Assembly: GCF_024362695.1 (NCBI RefSeq)
Contig: NC_065421.1
Location: forward strand, 14,818,598 to 14,882,597
Length of the DNA: 64,000 nucleotides
Source of the DNA: Pectinophora gossypiella
Lineage: Eukaryota; Arthropoda; Insecta; Lepidoptera; Gelechiidae
Direction: 5' to 3'
Position numbers and translations under genes: made by a program. The notes under the pieces were generated by a model. It ran no database searches. It had not been told where the DNA came from and saw only the letters and a program-made list of their open reading frames with translations. Below, in pieces: positions 53,775 through 64,000 of this stretch (positions are counted from its first letter, which is position 1; every line of letters begins with the position of its first letter).

Positions 53775-55320
53775 TTTTACTAAACTTCAAAACACGAAAT
53801 TACTGTGGAATTTGTATGAAAAAGTACACTGTGACGTCATAGAAAAAGTGATAAAATGTCGGCCTTATTATTACGTTTTCCTTGATTTAAAATTCATAAA
53901 TAAGTTAAATTGAAAAAAGAAAATGTTTTTCTTTAGTTATAGATCTGTCTTTATATAGTAATCATAATTTCATAATTTATCTTGAATCTACTACACGACA
54001 CAATTAGGAGTATTTTTACTTTTAATTAGCGAAGTAACTGCAGAAAGTAACTATTGAATTTGATCTACAACGTTTATCGTGGTAGTGATTTTGAATTTAC
54101 TATTCCATAATAAGTTTAATTAATGAAAGTCAGTAAATAATTAACACTCCAAAGTTTAGCATCACAAGCTGTCATTCGAAAACTTATAAGGTAGTTACAT
54201 AACTAACATTAATGCATTTGAAGTTTGATCAGCTATTAACTACCACCAAGGCAATAAAGTCCACATTAATAAACTGGTTACGCAAGGCACATTAGGAAAA
54301 CGTGAACGTTTTCATGCGTGAAGGTTGAAGATGGTTATCTTCAGAATGAAGTGCGAGGTGAGGCCGGATTGGAAAAGGCAGGAGAGATTACGATCTGCAC
54401 GTAATAATATAACAAGTTTGGACTTGAGGGGACAAGTATTCCCCTCAATAACATGAGAACCTAAAGTACATGAACTGTATTTCTAAATGGTTCGAACATG
54501 CCTCCTGTATGTCAAGGACTTTAATAAGAAGGTTGCGGCGCGTCTCACGGGCAATTTCAATAAATCGCAAGAACCTTCCGAATAGAAATAGACTTTCGGG
54601 ACCAAAAATGGTGCGGGCAACTTTAACGGTACAATATAACCCAGTGTAATTGCAGTCGAGATTTAATACGGTCCGGTAATTAAACAGCTTCTTTCAGATG
54701 TAACTGCTGAAGTCATTGTGATTGAGTTTGAAACAAGTTGATAATTAGATTCTACGCGTCGGGGTCAGCTCCGCAGTGCTGTAAAACTAATTTGTTTCAC
54801 AGTCACAATACCTACACTATTGAATAAGTACTAAACATTTTACGTTATAAAATTCAAGTTATTCAATTTTATTCTCAACTAAGATAATTATTTTTATTGG
54901 AATTCTTTCGGAGATTTTTTTTTTATATGTAGCGTTGAAAGCAACTCCCCGAACGGCGACTGCTTGACGTCACGTATGTCATTTTTCGATAGCGGCCATC
55001 AACATTCCTGGAACGGACCCTAAGGTCACGATATGCACGTTATATTATGTACATTACTAAAAAGATTACGAAGTACACGTCCTAAACATGTTACCTACTT
55101 CTTCTAACCGACCTGATGGTTTAGCGTCAGAGATATATGATTGAGCTGCTAAAACTCTCCGACATTGTTTCAGTGACGGCTACTTAGTAAACAGTAGCCA
55201 GCATCAACGATTTATCACGTCTGAAGCATAAATGGGTGATTAAATCGTATTCTCTATGAGGTACGTATGTAGCCAACTCTTTCAAAAAATTACTTAAATG
55301 TAGTTAAAGCTATGTACTCA
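53775..55320. other. Nrx-1: Start of the large neurexin intron
   Basis: Intron sequence immediately downstream of the second LNS1 exon. I see no next exon, repeat or RNA. The intron runs leftward past the window edge as far as I can tell. Confidence 0.5.
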
Positions 55321-55321
55321 C

Positions 55322-55455
55322 GATGGCGGAATGCCGCCGACGAAGACGTCGGAGTTGGTAGGGAACTTGCCGAAGACGAACTCCTTGCCGCGTGACGTCT
55401 TGCTCTGCGTGGCGCCGTCCACCGCCAGGGACGTGTGCTCGTCGCGGCGGGCCAC
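55322..55455 (-). CDS. Nrx-1: Neurexin-1, second coding exon (second half of LNS1)
   Basis: This 134 nt exon continues the laminin-G fold begun at 58682. Read on the minus strand it gives VARRDEHTSLAVDGATQ, then TSRGKEFVFGKF, then TNSDVFVGGIPP, the conserved beta-strand pattern of neurexin LNS1. Joined in phase 0 to the previous exon it restores the family motif HWHKVQVARRDEHT. The acceptor TTGCAG lies at 55456-55461 and the donor GTGAGT starts at 55321. The exon ends with two bases of a serine codon (phase 2), so one base of the next exon completes it. I searched the minus strand to the left by eye for the continuation (family pattern LALLALPSV..FEPRF) and did not find it, which implies that the following intron exceeds 55 kb. 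The run of G/C at third positions contrasts with the AT-rich surroundings and supports coding. Confidence 0.92.
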
Positions 55456-56851
55456 CTGCAACACGATACTGCTTAGATACCTAGCTTGCTACAAAACACC
55501 TCGTTTTACGCAGACATTACACAATGACGTTATCGTACACACCCATCTGTATATGTGGTGTCAGACGCGAATACGATTGAAGACTAAAGTACGACCGAGA
55601 AGGAGTGTGGTAAACCTAGCTCAACCGCTGGTGGGGAGCGGAGAGTTGCCGTTCTATACGTAGTATTATTCCTTATTCTATTAAATTACATTCATCATTC
55701 CGTGCTTAGTAAGAGATTACAAAAGAAACTTAATGAACTAAAAAAACAAGTTATTGAAGGTCTTTACGTTAATCAAGCCTTGACTTTGTGCATTCAGACA
55801 ACCCCTTGCGAGTAATATATCATAGTTAGTTGGCAGTTTCACGTTGGCTGCTCACACGGCAATGTTAGTTGACGGACGGTCGTGTCGCACTGCCCAATAT
55901 TATACAGGGAGGCTTGTCTAGGGCATAGGGTCATTCCTAATACTAATGAGCTTAACTCTACTTTCATTTAAGTACATTTTATAATAAATGTATTTTTTCT
56001 GCCTGAAAACTTTCTCAAGTTTTCACGCGGCCACTTTTGAATCGAAGTTGTAAGATGGATATGATAAACCGTATGGTGACTGGGTGATCACCCATCATAA
56101 AATATGGCCCCTCATGTTAGAAAGGACACCGTCTCTCTATTTTACTTTTCTTCCATCTAAAAGCTTTCCCTGAAACCGAACTCTGAACGCAATAAACGCA
56201 ATAATAATCCTTTCACTTATTGCGCTATAAATATTTGCATTTAATTAGAAAAAACTTCGGCCTTAATATCTTATTATCCGTTTTCTTACAAACTCGGATT
56301 GAAACTCGCGGCGGCATCGATAAAGGATGCAATTTGGTCTGGAACTTATTAAAAGTTTCCCACTCAGCGTGAAATATTGACAACAAGGCACTGACGTACT
56401 ATAAAGAAATATACTCACAATCGCTAAGGATTATCGCTAAAAAAGCGTCCGAATCGTGTTTGTTTCCTCAAATTAATATGTTATGGTTGTTAAAATAAAG
56501 AAGAATATCGGTTATAAGTACGTGTCGTCTATTCTATTCTATTCTATTCATTATGTCCATTGCGACCAAATTCGATTTTGACACGCAGTCGCTTAGTGAC
56601 AAGATTCGCGGCGGACACTTTTCACAGAGATTGGTAGTTTATTTTTTGTTTATATGCGAGACCAATGCTACAAGGGGTAAATAAAGTGGATTGAATGCGT
56701 CGCACTGAGCTCGTTACAACTGACGTGCAATCAATAATGAACGGCACAGCTGTAAACTGTCTAAATTCAATCAACGATATTTCAGCCATAGTTATGCGAA
56801 CATTTTGTTGTTTAGTATCTCATTCTGCAGATTTAATATTATCATACATAA

Positions 56852-56935
56852 CATAAATAGCCTATATACGTCTCACTGCTGGGTCAGGCCTCCCCTCATT
56901 AAACCGGAGGGGGTATGGAGCATACTCCATAACGA
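56852..56935 (-). mobile_element. SINE tail fragment
   Basis: Reading right to left, it shows GGAGTATGCTCCATACC, CCTCCGGTT, GAGGGGAGGCCTGA and CCCAGCAGTGAGACGTATAT, the 3' half of the SINE that is complete at 18926-19254. The tRNA-like head is absent. Confidence 0.75.
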
Positions 56936-56939
56936 TATA

Positions 56940-57130
56940 ACATAACACAGCACCACGCCTGTCTCCCCGAAGGGGTACGCACAGGTGAATAGAATATAAG
57001 TACACCCACTTCTCGCCAGCTACGTTTATGTCCCAGGTGATAGGGGGGGGCCCATTGTTATTAACCGGGCACAAATCCTGGAAACCATATGATATCACTT
57101 ATCTATAACCCAAACATAATTTCAAAATCA
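56940..57130. repeat. Dispersed repeat with CACGCCTGTCTCCCCGAAGGGG motif
   Basis: It shares the order of motifs CACGCCTGT, GGGGTACGCACAGGTG, CACCCACTTCTCGCCAGCTA, CCATTGTTATTAACCGGG, then ATCACTTATCTATAACCC and CACAAAGTTGAATGCAG, with the interrupted copy at 13790-14460. A short copy lies at 57795-57870. The class is unassigned. Confidence 0.55.
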
Positions 57131-57794
57131 CAAAGTTGAATGCAGTAGTAGCGTGGTACTCAATAATAGGTATTATAATTTCGTAATTTTACACTTTATC
57201 GAGAGTCTGCTTCCCGTTACCCGGCTGAGATCAAAAAACGCAAACTACCAAATCGTCTTGGCTGACTAACAGCTAGTAAGTAGCTACTTTGGTCTTCGTT
57301 CTACAATCTGCAGGTATAACTGTAATACTACTAATGTAATATAGTATTTAAGACTGAGTTATTTTTTATTTATTTATTGATTTATTGAAGATTTGCTGCA
57401 GATGGCTTTAACTACTTGGCCGGACAAAAGTTAGTTATTCTAACTCTGTAGATATCTCTACACGATACTCGCGCTAGACTTTTCAATGTACAGATCGCAA
57501 TGATGACGAATTATAAAATATAAATTATACGAATTTCATTGCAATCCGATATGATCCCTGTATCGACAATACATTTTAATTACTGTAAACTCTATTGAAT
57601 GCAGAGGGACAGTTAAAATACTGCGAATATTATCTGTTTATGAAATGAATGAGGCTTGCAAAAATTTTCGATGGATGGAATATTCATACACATAAATACA
57701 GAAAAGTTTTGAATACCAATAACCAAGTACTTTTGCAGAAACCATTTTTATTGAATACCATATTGTATGGAATTCTCAGAACATTACAGCATGA

Positions 57795-57870
57795 CATACC
57801 ATAACATCACGCCTGTATCTCCGAAGGGGTGAGCAGAGGTGATATAATATATACCCATAAAACAAAAAAT
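57795..57870. repeat. Dispersed repeat fragment (CACGCCTGTATCTCCGAAGGGG)
   Basis: It matches the left end of the repeat at 56940-57130, including GTGAGCAGAGGTGATATAAT and ATACCCA, and then diverges. Confidence 0.55.
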
Positions 57871-57944
57871 ACAACAAAATAAATTATAATTTCGAAGACT
57901 TTTGAATCTCAAAGCTTACAAATGCTATTCATGGTAAATCTATC

Positions 57945-58035
57945 ACCGAGCCCTCAGCGCTCCCCATTTGTCCGACTAAGTAGTTAATACCGTTTGCGGC
58001 AAATCTACAAGTCACGTCAATAAAAAAGGTAAATA
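57945..58035 (+). repeat. Fragment of the TTTGTCCGGCCAAGTAG repeat
   Basis: It contains GAGCCCTCAGCGCTCCCCAT, TTTGTCCGACTAAGTAGTTA and GCGGCAAATCTACAAGTCAC, matching the right end of the fuller copy at 217-490. A further short inverted piece lies at 57395-57430. Confidence 0.6.
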
Positions 58036-58681
58036 TATCCGTAAAGACATATTCCAATCCAATAAACCTTGGAAATAAATTTCATTTATCTTAGCATCTC
58101 AGCACAAAAGAATTCGGGTATCTATCCAAGTTCGGTGCAGCCGCAGCCGCGGAGCGATCCAGCTCAGCTGAGATATATGTGACAGCTGCTTTAGATAACT
58201 CCATAAGTGATGCCCCCCTCACTGCCGAGAGCTGGGCCATCTTTATGCTGACACGTTTTGCTTAAAACGTGGATGAATTGTTTCCAACTGGTTTAGTTAG
58301 CATATTTTCTGAGTTCATTTAGGGTATAATTTCTGGGCCTATACAAGGATAAATATCAAAAATAATCCAACAGTATTACACAAGTACGTCTTTTTCAAAA
58401 TACCTCCTCAGATCACGCGTCAATAATATGAGAGCCCAATCAAGAACTATTTCTAAAATAAATTCTTCTTTTTTCGTGTAGGTTGGAAGGTCTATGATCG
58501 ATCGTGATAAAAAAAATACTTATAAAAAACGATACATTAAGCCATAAAAACCTCACTCACTCAGCAGGACCCCCAGAATACCAGGGTCGTAGCTCACGTC
58601 ACGGCTTATGCTGAGTTGAGGTCCTTTTGATTTGAATGATCAAATAATCTCGTAATCTTATTTTTTTTTCTAATAACTCAC

Positions 58682-59032
58682 CTGCACTTTATGCCAGTGG
58701 CCATCGTTGAGGTTATTCCCGACAGTGATGATCTGGGCACCGCCGCCGAGGTTGTACCGCAACCTGAGAGCCCCGTTCACCAGCTTCAGCTCGAAGAAGT
58801 CGTAGGTACCGCCGTCATCGGTGTACAGCAGCAGACCGTTGGGCTGGTCGGTTTTGAACTCCAGCTCTAGCGTTCCGTTCAAACCGGCGTTCCATTTGCG
58901 GAACTGCGAGTAAGGGTTCTGCTTGTCGAGGACGAAAGCGAGGTTCCTGTTGAAGGCCAGCGACAGCAGACAGAAAAGCACGTAGCGCATCGTTCTCACG
59001 TCGTCAGAGAGCATGGCGGCGACGATCACCAT
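58682..59032 (-). CDS. Nrx-1: Neurexin-1, first coding exon (signal peptide and first half of LNS1 domain)
   Basis: Neurexins are presynaptic single-pass adhesion proteins whose extracellular LNS (laminin-G) domains bind postsynaptic partners. This exon encodes a hydrophobic signal peptide (RYVLFCLLSLAF) followed by the start of LNS1, with the motifs FRKWNAGLNG, PNGLLLYTDDGG, YDFFELKLVNG, LRLRYNLGGGA and DGHWHKVQ, typical of insect neurexin-1. The exon ends in phase 0 at 58682, followed on the minus strand by donor GTGAGT. Its 5' edge is an acceptor (TTTGTTTGCAG) at 59082, so the whole exon is 59081-58682 (400 nt). The start is uncertain: in-frame ATGs lie at 59032, 59014 and 58990. I give the longest, but 58990 has A at -3 and begins directly with the signal peptide. 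The frame stays open to the acceptor. The next exon is 3.2 kb downstream at 55455. I am sure of the family; the exact start is inferred. Confidence 0.93.
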
Positions 59033-59070
59033 GCAGCGCCCGGACTGTGCACGCACCGTCGCCGTCCCAT
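59026..59070 (-). promoter_or_regulatory. Upstream ORF in the neurexin leader
   Basis: Inside the neurexin exon, 11 nt after the splice acceptor, an ATG at 59070-59068 sits in a strong context (GAAATGG; G at -3, G at +4). It opens a 14-codon frame (MGRRRCVHSPGAAW) ending in TGA at 59028-59026. This frame is out of phase with neurexin. It overlaps the first in-frame neurexin ATG (59032) and closes just before the ATGs at 59014 and 58990. An overlapping uORF would favour initiation at a downstream ATG by reinitiation or leaky scanning. The regulatory role is inference. Confidence 0.4.
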
Positions 59071-59188
59071 TTCTCGAGTGCCTGCAAACAAATGCAGATG
59101 TTACTTCTTAGTAGTATTTTTATAATATTGGGGAAAATTAACAATAAATGTTTTTATTGTTAAAAATTAACAATAAAAACAACCGCGT

Positions 59189-59307
59189 CGCGTGCGGTAC
59201 GAATTATATCGAGGGCTTCGACCGATAGACGTAGCGAATGCTATCTACATAGATAAATGTCGTACGGTTATTGGTCGAAACCCTCAATATAATTCGTGCC
59301 GCGTGCG
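59189..59307. repeat. Foldback (inverted-repeat) sequence just upstream of the neurexin exon
   Basis: Two arms of about 45 bp (59189-59233 and 59263-59307) are inverted repeats sharing ACGAATTATAT and GAGGG.TTCGACC, with about 8 mismatches, mostly transitions. The centre is about 29 nt. A separate 22 bp palindrome (AACAATAAA/TTTATTGTT) lies just to the left at about 59140-59161. The size and structure suit an old MITE. No clear target duplication is seen. Confidence 0.5.
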
Positions 59308-61061
59308 ATTGATGTGTCGCAGAGGCAGATATGCTTTACGTGACTATCACGTGGTATCCAAATAATAGACTCGTCCACTATTATATGAGACTTAAATATT
59401 GCTGGCGAGGAGTGGTTGCAACCCTGAAGTAAATATACTATACACATCTGCTTCGGGTTTACAGGCATGATGCTATGTTTTGTTATAAATACTATTTATT
59501 GCACATGAAAACAGAACATGTAGAACTAATTACAAATGGACCATAGAAACGTACCGAATCAGGCAGTGTTGTTTTAGAAACAGCGAATTCTTTGACGCAT
59601 ACTTTTGAATAATGCGAAAAGTATCAAAATTGTTGCCAATTTGATTGAAGAGTAAACTGTATACTTAAAGCAAAATATCATTTATGAGGGTCGCTACACA
59701 CCGACGACCATCTTACTTAAATAGTTCGTGTAGTAATCCCATACTTGTCATACGACGAAACCAAACAAACCAGCGTAAACTTCAAACTTTCGTTATCAAT
59801 AAAGTTTTCGGGTTTCGTCCAGCAACCAATAAATATGTTAAACTAACAACGCCCGAGGCTGTGACCTACAAACGTGATGTCACGTGCAGACTGAAGGGAC
59901 GATGAAAACTTTTACGACAGGACAGAAGTCATCCGACACACTAAGTTCGCGGTGAATAATTGAGACTGCCTCCACGCAGCGGCATTTCTTAAGGAAACCG
60001 CTTTCTATTCCCTCCCCTTTATGAATTTACCCCAGAAACAATCAACTCGATGAAAAATTTATGCGCCCTTAAGCTATAACGTCGGGGCCATAGATCAGGC
60101 GCCGCCGCGGCGGGATAAACTGCAAGCTATCAGGAGCTCAGATGCACGACTCTTTACAAATAGCTTTCTGCTTTTTTTATAAATTATTACTAAGTATAAA
60201 GTATTTGTCACATGTAGCGTTTAGAACACGTACACAAAAAATATACTACACTTTTTATCAGAGACCTCGGGGATTAAAACGGCCACACGTTGCAGCAATT
60301 CATCTAAAAATGTTTGTCATTTGCGCATATAAAAAGAAGTGTCCCATGTCAACAAATGACAAATAGCAATATTGCTTATTTAGACGAATTGCTTCAATGT
60401 GGCCTTTTTAGCACCCCTTATTCATTCTTCCTCATAAAATATGCCTCCGCGAAAGTAACATTGCGGAAAGATTTGTTTTAAAATTTCATTCATTGTAAAA
60501 GACTCCGGTACTGCTGTGCCACTTTAAAATTGTAACTAAACTGTTCATCGTCTAAATGAGTTGGAATTACTGTAATGTGCCTTAGAGCACCTAGCTCTAT
60601 AGAGGGACATAAACAAATGTGCTGAGAGTAGAGCAGGGGCTGTATTCATTAGCTAAATTATTTGGACCTCTCCGACAGAGATTACGTGAAATATCCAGAC
60701 ATTCATAAGACGAAGAGCATCTAATACTAGGCCTTATAAGTCTGAAGAAGAGAATACACAAAGAGATAATCCATTAGGAAGGTTTAAGCCGTACCTAGTT
60801 CCTTATAGCAAGTAATATTATATTAAAGGAAGTAATTTGTTCAGAAAGAGATATTTTGTTGACGAGATATCACGCAGTCGGAAAGTGTTTTAAGCTAGGG
60901 TTTAAGCAATTAGTGGAACTTTAGGTACACTACAGTAGATCAAGGACCACGCATGTTCACTTTTAATCAATGTTACAGAATACAGTCAACTGTTTATAAT
61001 TATCACCGAATTCCCAGCAAATCGTAACGTTATTCACATAATCACGTATACAACTATATTC

Positions 61062-61290
61062 TTAATTAGAATAGTCATCATCTATCTCAAGATGAACTGA
61101 ACCGAGTACCCACACCTCACCGAGCTTTCTGTTACACCAACGTGACAGGTGGTGAGCCGTATCGCCGTCTATAATGGTCGAGCCAACAGTTTTAGTGAAA
61201 ATTGCATCTGAGCAAGTTGCATATTGCAAGTCCGGTAGAGGTTGGTGAAAGGGCTCTTTGAGAAGCAAGACGGTGATATACAGGGCCACA
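61062..61290 (-). repeat. Dispersed repeat, family with CACCTCACCGAGCT motif
   Basis: It contains CAAGATGAACTGA, GAGTACCCACACCTCACCGAG and ACACCAACGTGACAGGTG. Copies with the same order of motifs occur at 25068-25180 and 31948-32065. It has no clear tRNA head or terminal repeats, so the class is unassigned. A frame across it is open by chance and has no known domain. Confidence 0.6.
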
Positions 61291-62664
61291 GTGACTTCTG
61301 TGTAACCATAATTGGCTTATTTAAGGCTTATTCTTCGCAGCAGGTACTTGTGAACAATATCCATTAACGTCGCTCCCATTGTGCATGTGAAGGGGTCTTT
61401 TTAAAAGGCGTCCCTTCGGTGGCGACGCGGCAGTGTAACCCGAGCTGAGTCGCAGGTAAAAGCCACTTCAGTGACGTAAGGAAGTGGGGTCTCAGGACTC
61501 AGGAATCCCGGAATTTTGTAAATCCGAAACTGGTTGTGTGTAGGCTAATCTTTGACGAGATACTCGGAATCAGGTTCAATGTCAATATTATGTTACACCT
61601 TTATTTACTTGACCCAACAAACAACTTCATAATGGGTATTAGCTTCCCGCCGGTGACTTTATCCGTGATAACTGCTTCGGTTAGCGGCATGTCGAACACT
61701 AGCAGGTGCTAAGCCGTAGGTCCTCAAAGTGGAAAAAATTATAAAAATAGATATTATTCCACCTGCGAAAAATATCGTCAAGTGCTCAAAGTGGAATAGG
61801 TCAGGTGCTATTTAAGTAGCTGCTATTTTATCAGGTGCTCTCAGTGGAACACATCCATGTTATTTTCCTCACTGTGCTCATTTCCGTATTTCTAACAACG
61901 TGTATGCTTTCACGTTCTCCGCTGATAAAGATTAGAATTATACTCATTGATATAATATTTCACTAATATGTTTATTTTTATTGAATATGTGAGAACGAAG
62001 TATCAAGCCATAATAACGTACAAAATGTGCCAAACTGTTAGAATGGGTTTGAACATTAGCCGCAAGTTTGTAAGCAAAAACCAGATTGATGGTAACCACT
62101 CCGCAACTAGCGCTTGTTCCGGAGTGAAGGTTGCTGGAACTTTACAGCGTATAATAAATTCTAAACGTCTACACCCCGCCTTGGTATATATACTGAACAT
62201 TAAGTATATAAACCTAAATAAACTCAGGTCTTACAGTTATGACTAACAGTAATATATTTAATAATAAAAATAATTGCAATCACTTCACTCAAAATAATAA
62301 ATTCGTTTACTTATTCCAAATTAATTTCCATATAAATGAATACAATTAACTACGATAAAAATGACTATGAATTATTGTCTTGTCCTAAAAATTATTAGCA
62401 GTCACCTAATCATAATCATTGAATAGCATCGTTTTCTGTTCGTCATAAGCATCGTCAATCGACCATCATGTTAGGCACGTTGTGATTCACCTTTGAATAA
62501 TAATCACCATTGTACAATTTAAATCTTTTTTTTTCTCTACGCCTTCCCCTCTATAGCTGAGAGACAAAAGATGCAAGGAACAAAGTCCCGTACTGGCTAT
62601 AAAACCACTAACTGTTATAGAACACCACTGGAATACGGTCTATAGATATACCTAGGTTATAGGT

Positions 62665-62708
62665 GCAGCGGAGCGGAGGGAATCGCTCCCTCATCCCCCC
62701 TCCGCTGC
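62665..62708. repeat. GC-rich hairpin
   Basis: GCAGCGGAG at 62665 pairs with CTCCGCTGC ending at 62708, and an inner GGAGGGA/CTCCCTC also pairs. It lies in AT-rich DNA. The function is unknown and it could be part of an unrecognised repeat. Confidence 0.35.
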
Positions 62709-64000
62709 GACTTGGCACGAGCCTCCTCCTTTCATGCACACTACCTTGTATGATCGGAACTCTCCCGTATGAGCGAGACTTTACGCCAACTTTGAAGGAA
62801 CTGCCACGATGAAAGGCCTGAAGTACCACATGGTTTTAATGTGTTGTACGGGTACATACTATGCCCGCCTAGGTAAATGTATATCCCTATGTAATATGTA
62901 TATCCCTTTGCAGTATTGATTTGTTTCGTATGACCATCCTTCAAAATGAAAAAGTTTATTATAACGATGATGTTTAAAAATACTTACAATATATTTCTAA
63001 AAGTGTATCTTTCTTTACAGGTAAATTTGCAGGTAAGTACGTGATATTTCATTATATTTTTTTCGCAAATTGTGAAGACATATCTATTGTATTGTATATA
63101 GGTACATCCAGCGTGCTTATATTACAGTACACTGTATCATCCCGTGTGTTCAGTCCCCCTTGTCCCCGTCATGTCCTCTACAAATGGCCGCTGTGATTTG
63201 GCGATCTCTTCAGCGCTCAATGGTGCACTTTTTGCATTTTAATTACACGTGACTTGGAGTTTTCAACTCGCCGGGAGCTGGTTTAGCGCCAATAAAATTT
63301 GCTTTTGTTAGTTTACTGCTTTTGCTATTTCTCATTGTTAACATATATGGTTCGCTTTGAAACATTTAAAGATGAATGTACCAGTAATTTGTATAGTTTA
63401 GGTACGTCTATTTTAAAACATACATTATTCACAGTGACTTACTAACAAATGTTTTCATAAATTCTAGTAAGTAAGTTATAACTTATTATATCGAAGTTTC
63501 TAGGACACGTTCTGAGAAGAGATAAAAGCGATTTGTGTAGCAAGGACATGGAAATACAAAATGCTATTGATCTAGCTGAAGGCAACGTGCGCGTTCCCAC
63601 GGGCTGTAGAAACATAGTCGCGGCTATACATAGACGCAATCGAGTGGAAGCCAGTCGATGCCACCACTACACATACCCACCGACACATAATACCGATAAA
63701 GGCACTTTTGAGGTCAGAGCCGGTCCCAAAGGTGGAAGATGCGCCGAATGACCGATTACATTCTAACTTTAGTAACTTTACCGAACTAAATTTAATGGAG
63801 GATTCTCAAATTGGTAGTAATAAGCTTCAAAGGGGTTCAGTTGTAATAATAAATACGTTAAATGCATTGTCTTTGAATTTGTTGAGAACAACTCTAAGTA
63901 AATAAATAATGGAATAAACAACATAGATAATATTTCAGACACCCATCGTACAGCCAATGCGCATGTTCTACTCTTTTGGCGCGTAAGCTACGCGCACTAA

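Larger units (their letters stand above)
55456..58681 (-). other. Nrx-1: Neurexin intron between the two LNS1 exons
   Basis: This intron is bounded by GTGAGT at 58681 and TTGCAG at 55461-55456 on the minus strand. It holds a SINE tail fragment (56852-56935), two copies of the repeat with CACGCCTGTNTCNCCGAAGGGGT (56940-57130 and 57795-57870), fragments of the TTTGTCCGGCCAAGTAG repeat (57395-57430 and 57945-58035) and a short CTATT-type microsatellite (56524-56550). The rest, 55462-56520 included, is AT-rich sequence in which I recognise nothing. Confidence 0.75.
59082..64000. other. Neurexin 5' intron/upstream region
   Basis: This is AT-rich non-coding DNA upstream of the neurexin acceptor at 59082. 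It contains a foldback sequence (59189-59307), a fragment of the repeat family with TACCCACACCTCACCGAGCT (61062-61290), a GC-rich hairpin (62665-62708) and short AT runs. The possible reading frames (for example 59684-59905 and 63533-63751) show no recognisable domain or splice context. A further 5' UTR exon of neurexin must lie here or beyond the window. I could not identify it. Confidence 0.5.

Noticed and set aside
55331..55663. Plus-strand open frame over the second neurexin exon
   Set aside because: It is the antisense shadow of a GC-rich exon and has no domain of its own.
58670..59056. A longer neurexin reading frame starting at GTG (59056) and running past 58682
   Set aside because: The GTG is not a likely eukaryotic start, and the last codons run into the intron beyond the GTGAGT donor.

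Overview
This window is non-coding-rich eukaryotic DNA from a lepidopteran (moth or butterfly). The evidence is two spliced exons of neurexin-1 on the minus strand, and repeat families with features typical of Lepidoptera: tRNA-headed SINEs ending in a CCAGCAGTGGG-type tail, a second SINE family ending in (GAT)n, Helitron ends with a GCTAGT terminus, and LINE ends such as GATAAGGCCGCC. No bacterial gene, operon, CRISPR array or rRNA is present.

Host gene. The only host protein-coding sequence I can support is the 5' part of neurexin-1, transcribed right to left. Exon A (58682-59081) carries the signal peptide and the first half of the first laminin-G/LNS domain. Exon B (55322-55455) continues the same domain. 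A 3.2 kb intron separates them. No further coding exon was found to the left, so 1-55321 is probably one very large neurexin intron. A splice acceptor at the 5' edge of exon A implies at least one more upstream exon.

Mobile elements fill the intron. (1) 36.2-44.1 kb: a BEL/Pao LTR retrotransposon on the plus strand (antisense to neurexin) with one uninterrupted 1,876-residue Gag-Pol frame and identical-looking 275 bp LTRs. It is preceded by an apparently identical second copy of its 3' end, and both sides carry the same 365 bp of flanking DNA. This is a rearranged tandem structure or an assembly join. (2) 46.9-51.6 kb: a CR1-like non-LTR element on the minus strand (sense to neurexin) with intact ORF1 (zinc finger, coiled coil, FP25-like domain) and ORF2 (endonuclease and reverse transcriptase). 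(3) 11.6-12.4 kb: three long-hairpin MITEs in 810 bp. (4) Full and partial SINEs at about 1.1, 1.4, 4.1, 15.0, 16.5, 18.9, 21.2, 28.7, 32.8, 33.0, 35.9, 43.8 and 56.9 kb, one of which has an inverted 5' part. (5) Fossil reverse-transcriptase C-termini from several LINE families, Helitron-like fragments, microsatellites and foldback sequences.

How the parts relate. Apart from neurexin, the coding capacity belongs to two apparently complete retrotransposons. The CR1-like element is a plausible source of enzyme, but whether it mobilises any SINE here cannot be told from sequence alone. The most unusual observations are the BEL duplication and its junction filler, the MITE cluster, the SINE with a 5' inversion, the abutting GT-centred palindromes at 53.7 kb, and an upstream ORF in the neurexin leader. 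All matches were made by eye, so identity figures are approximate.
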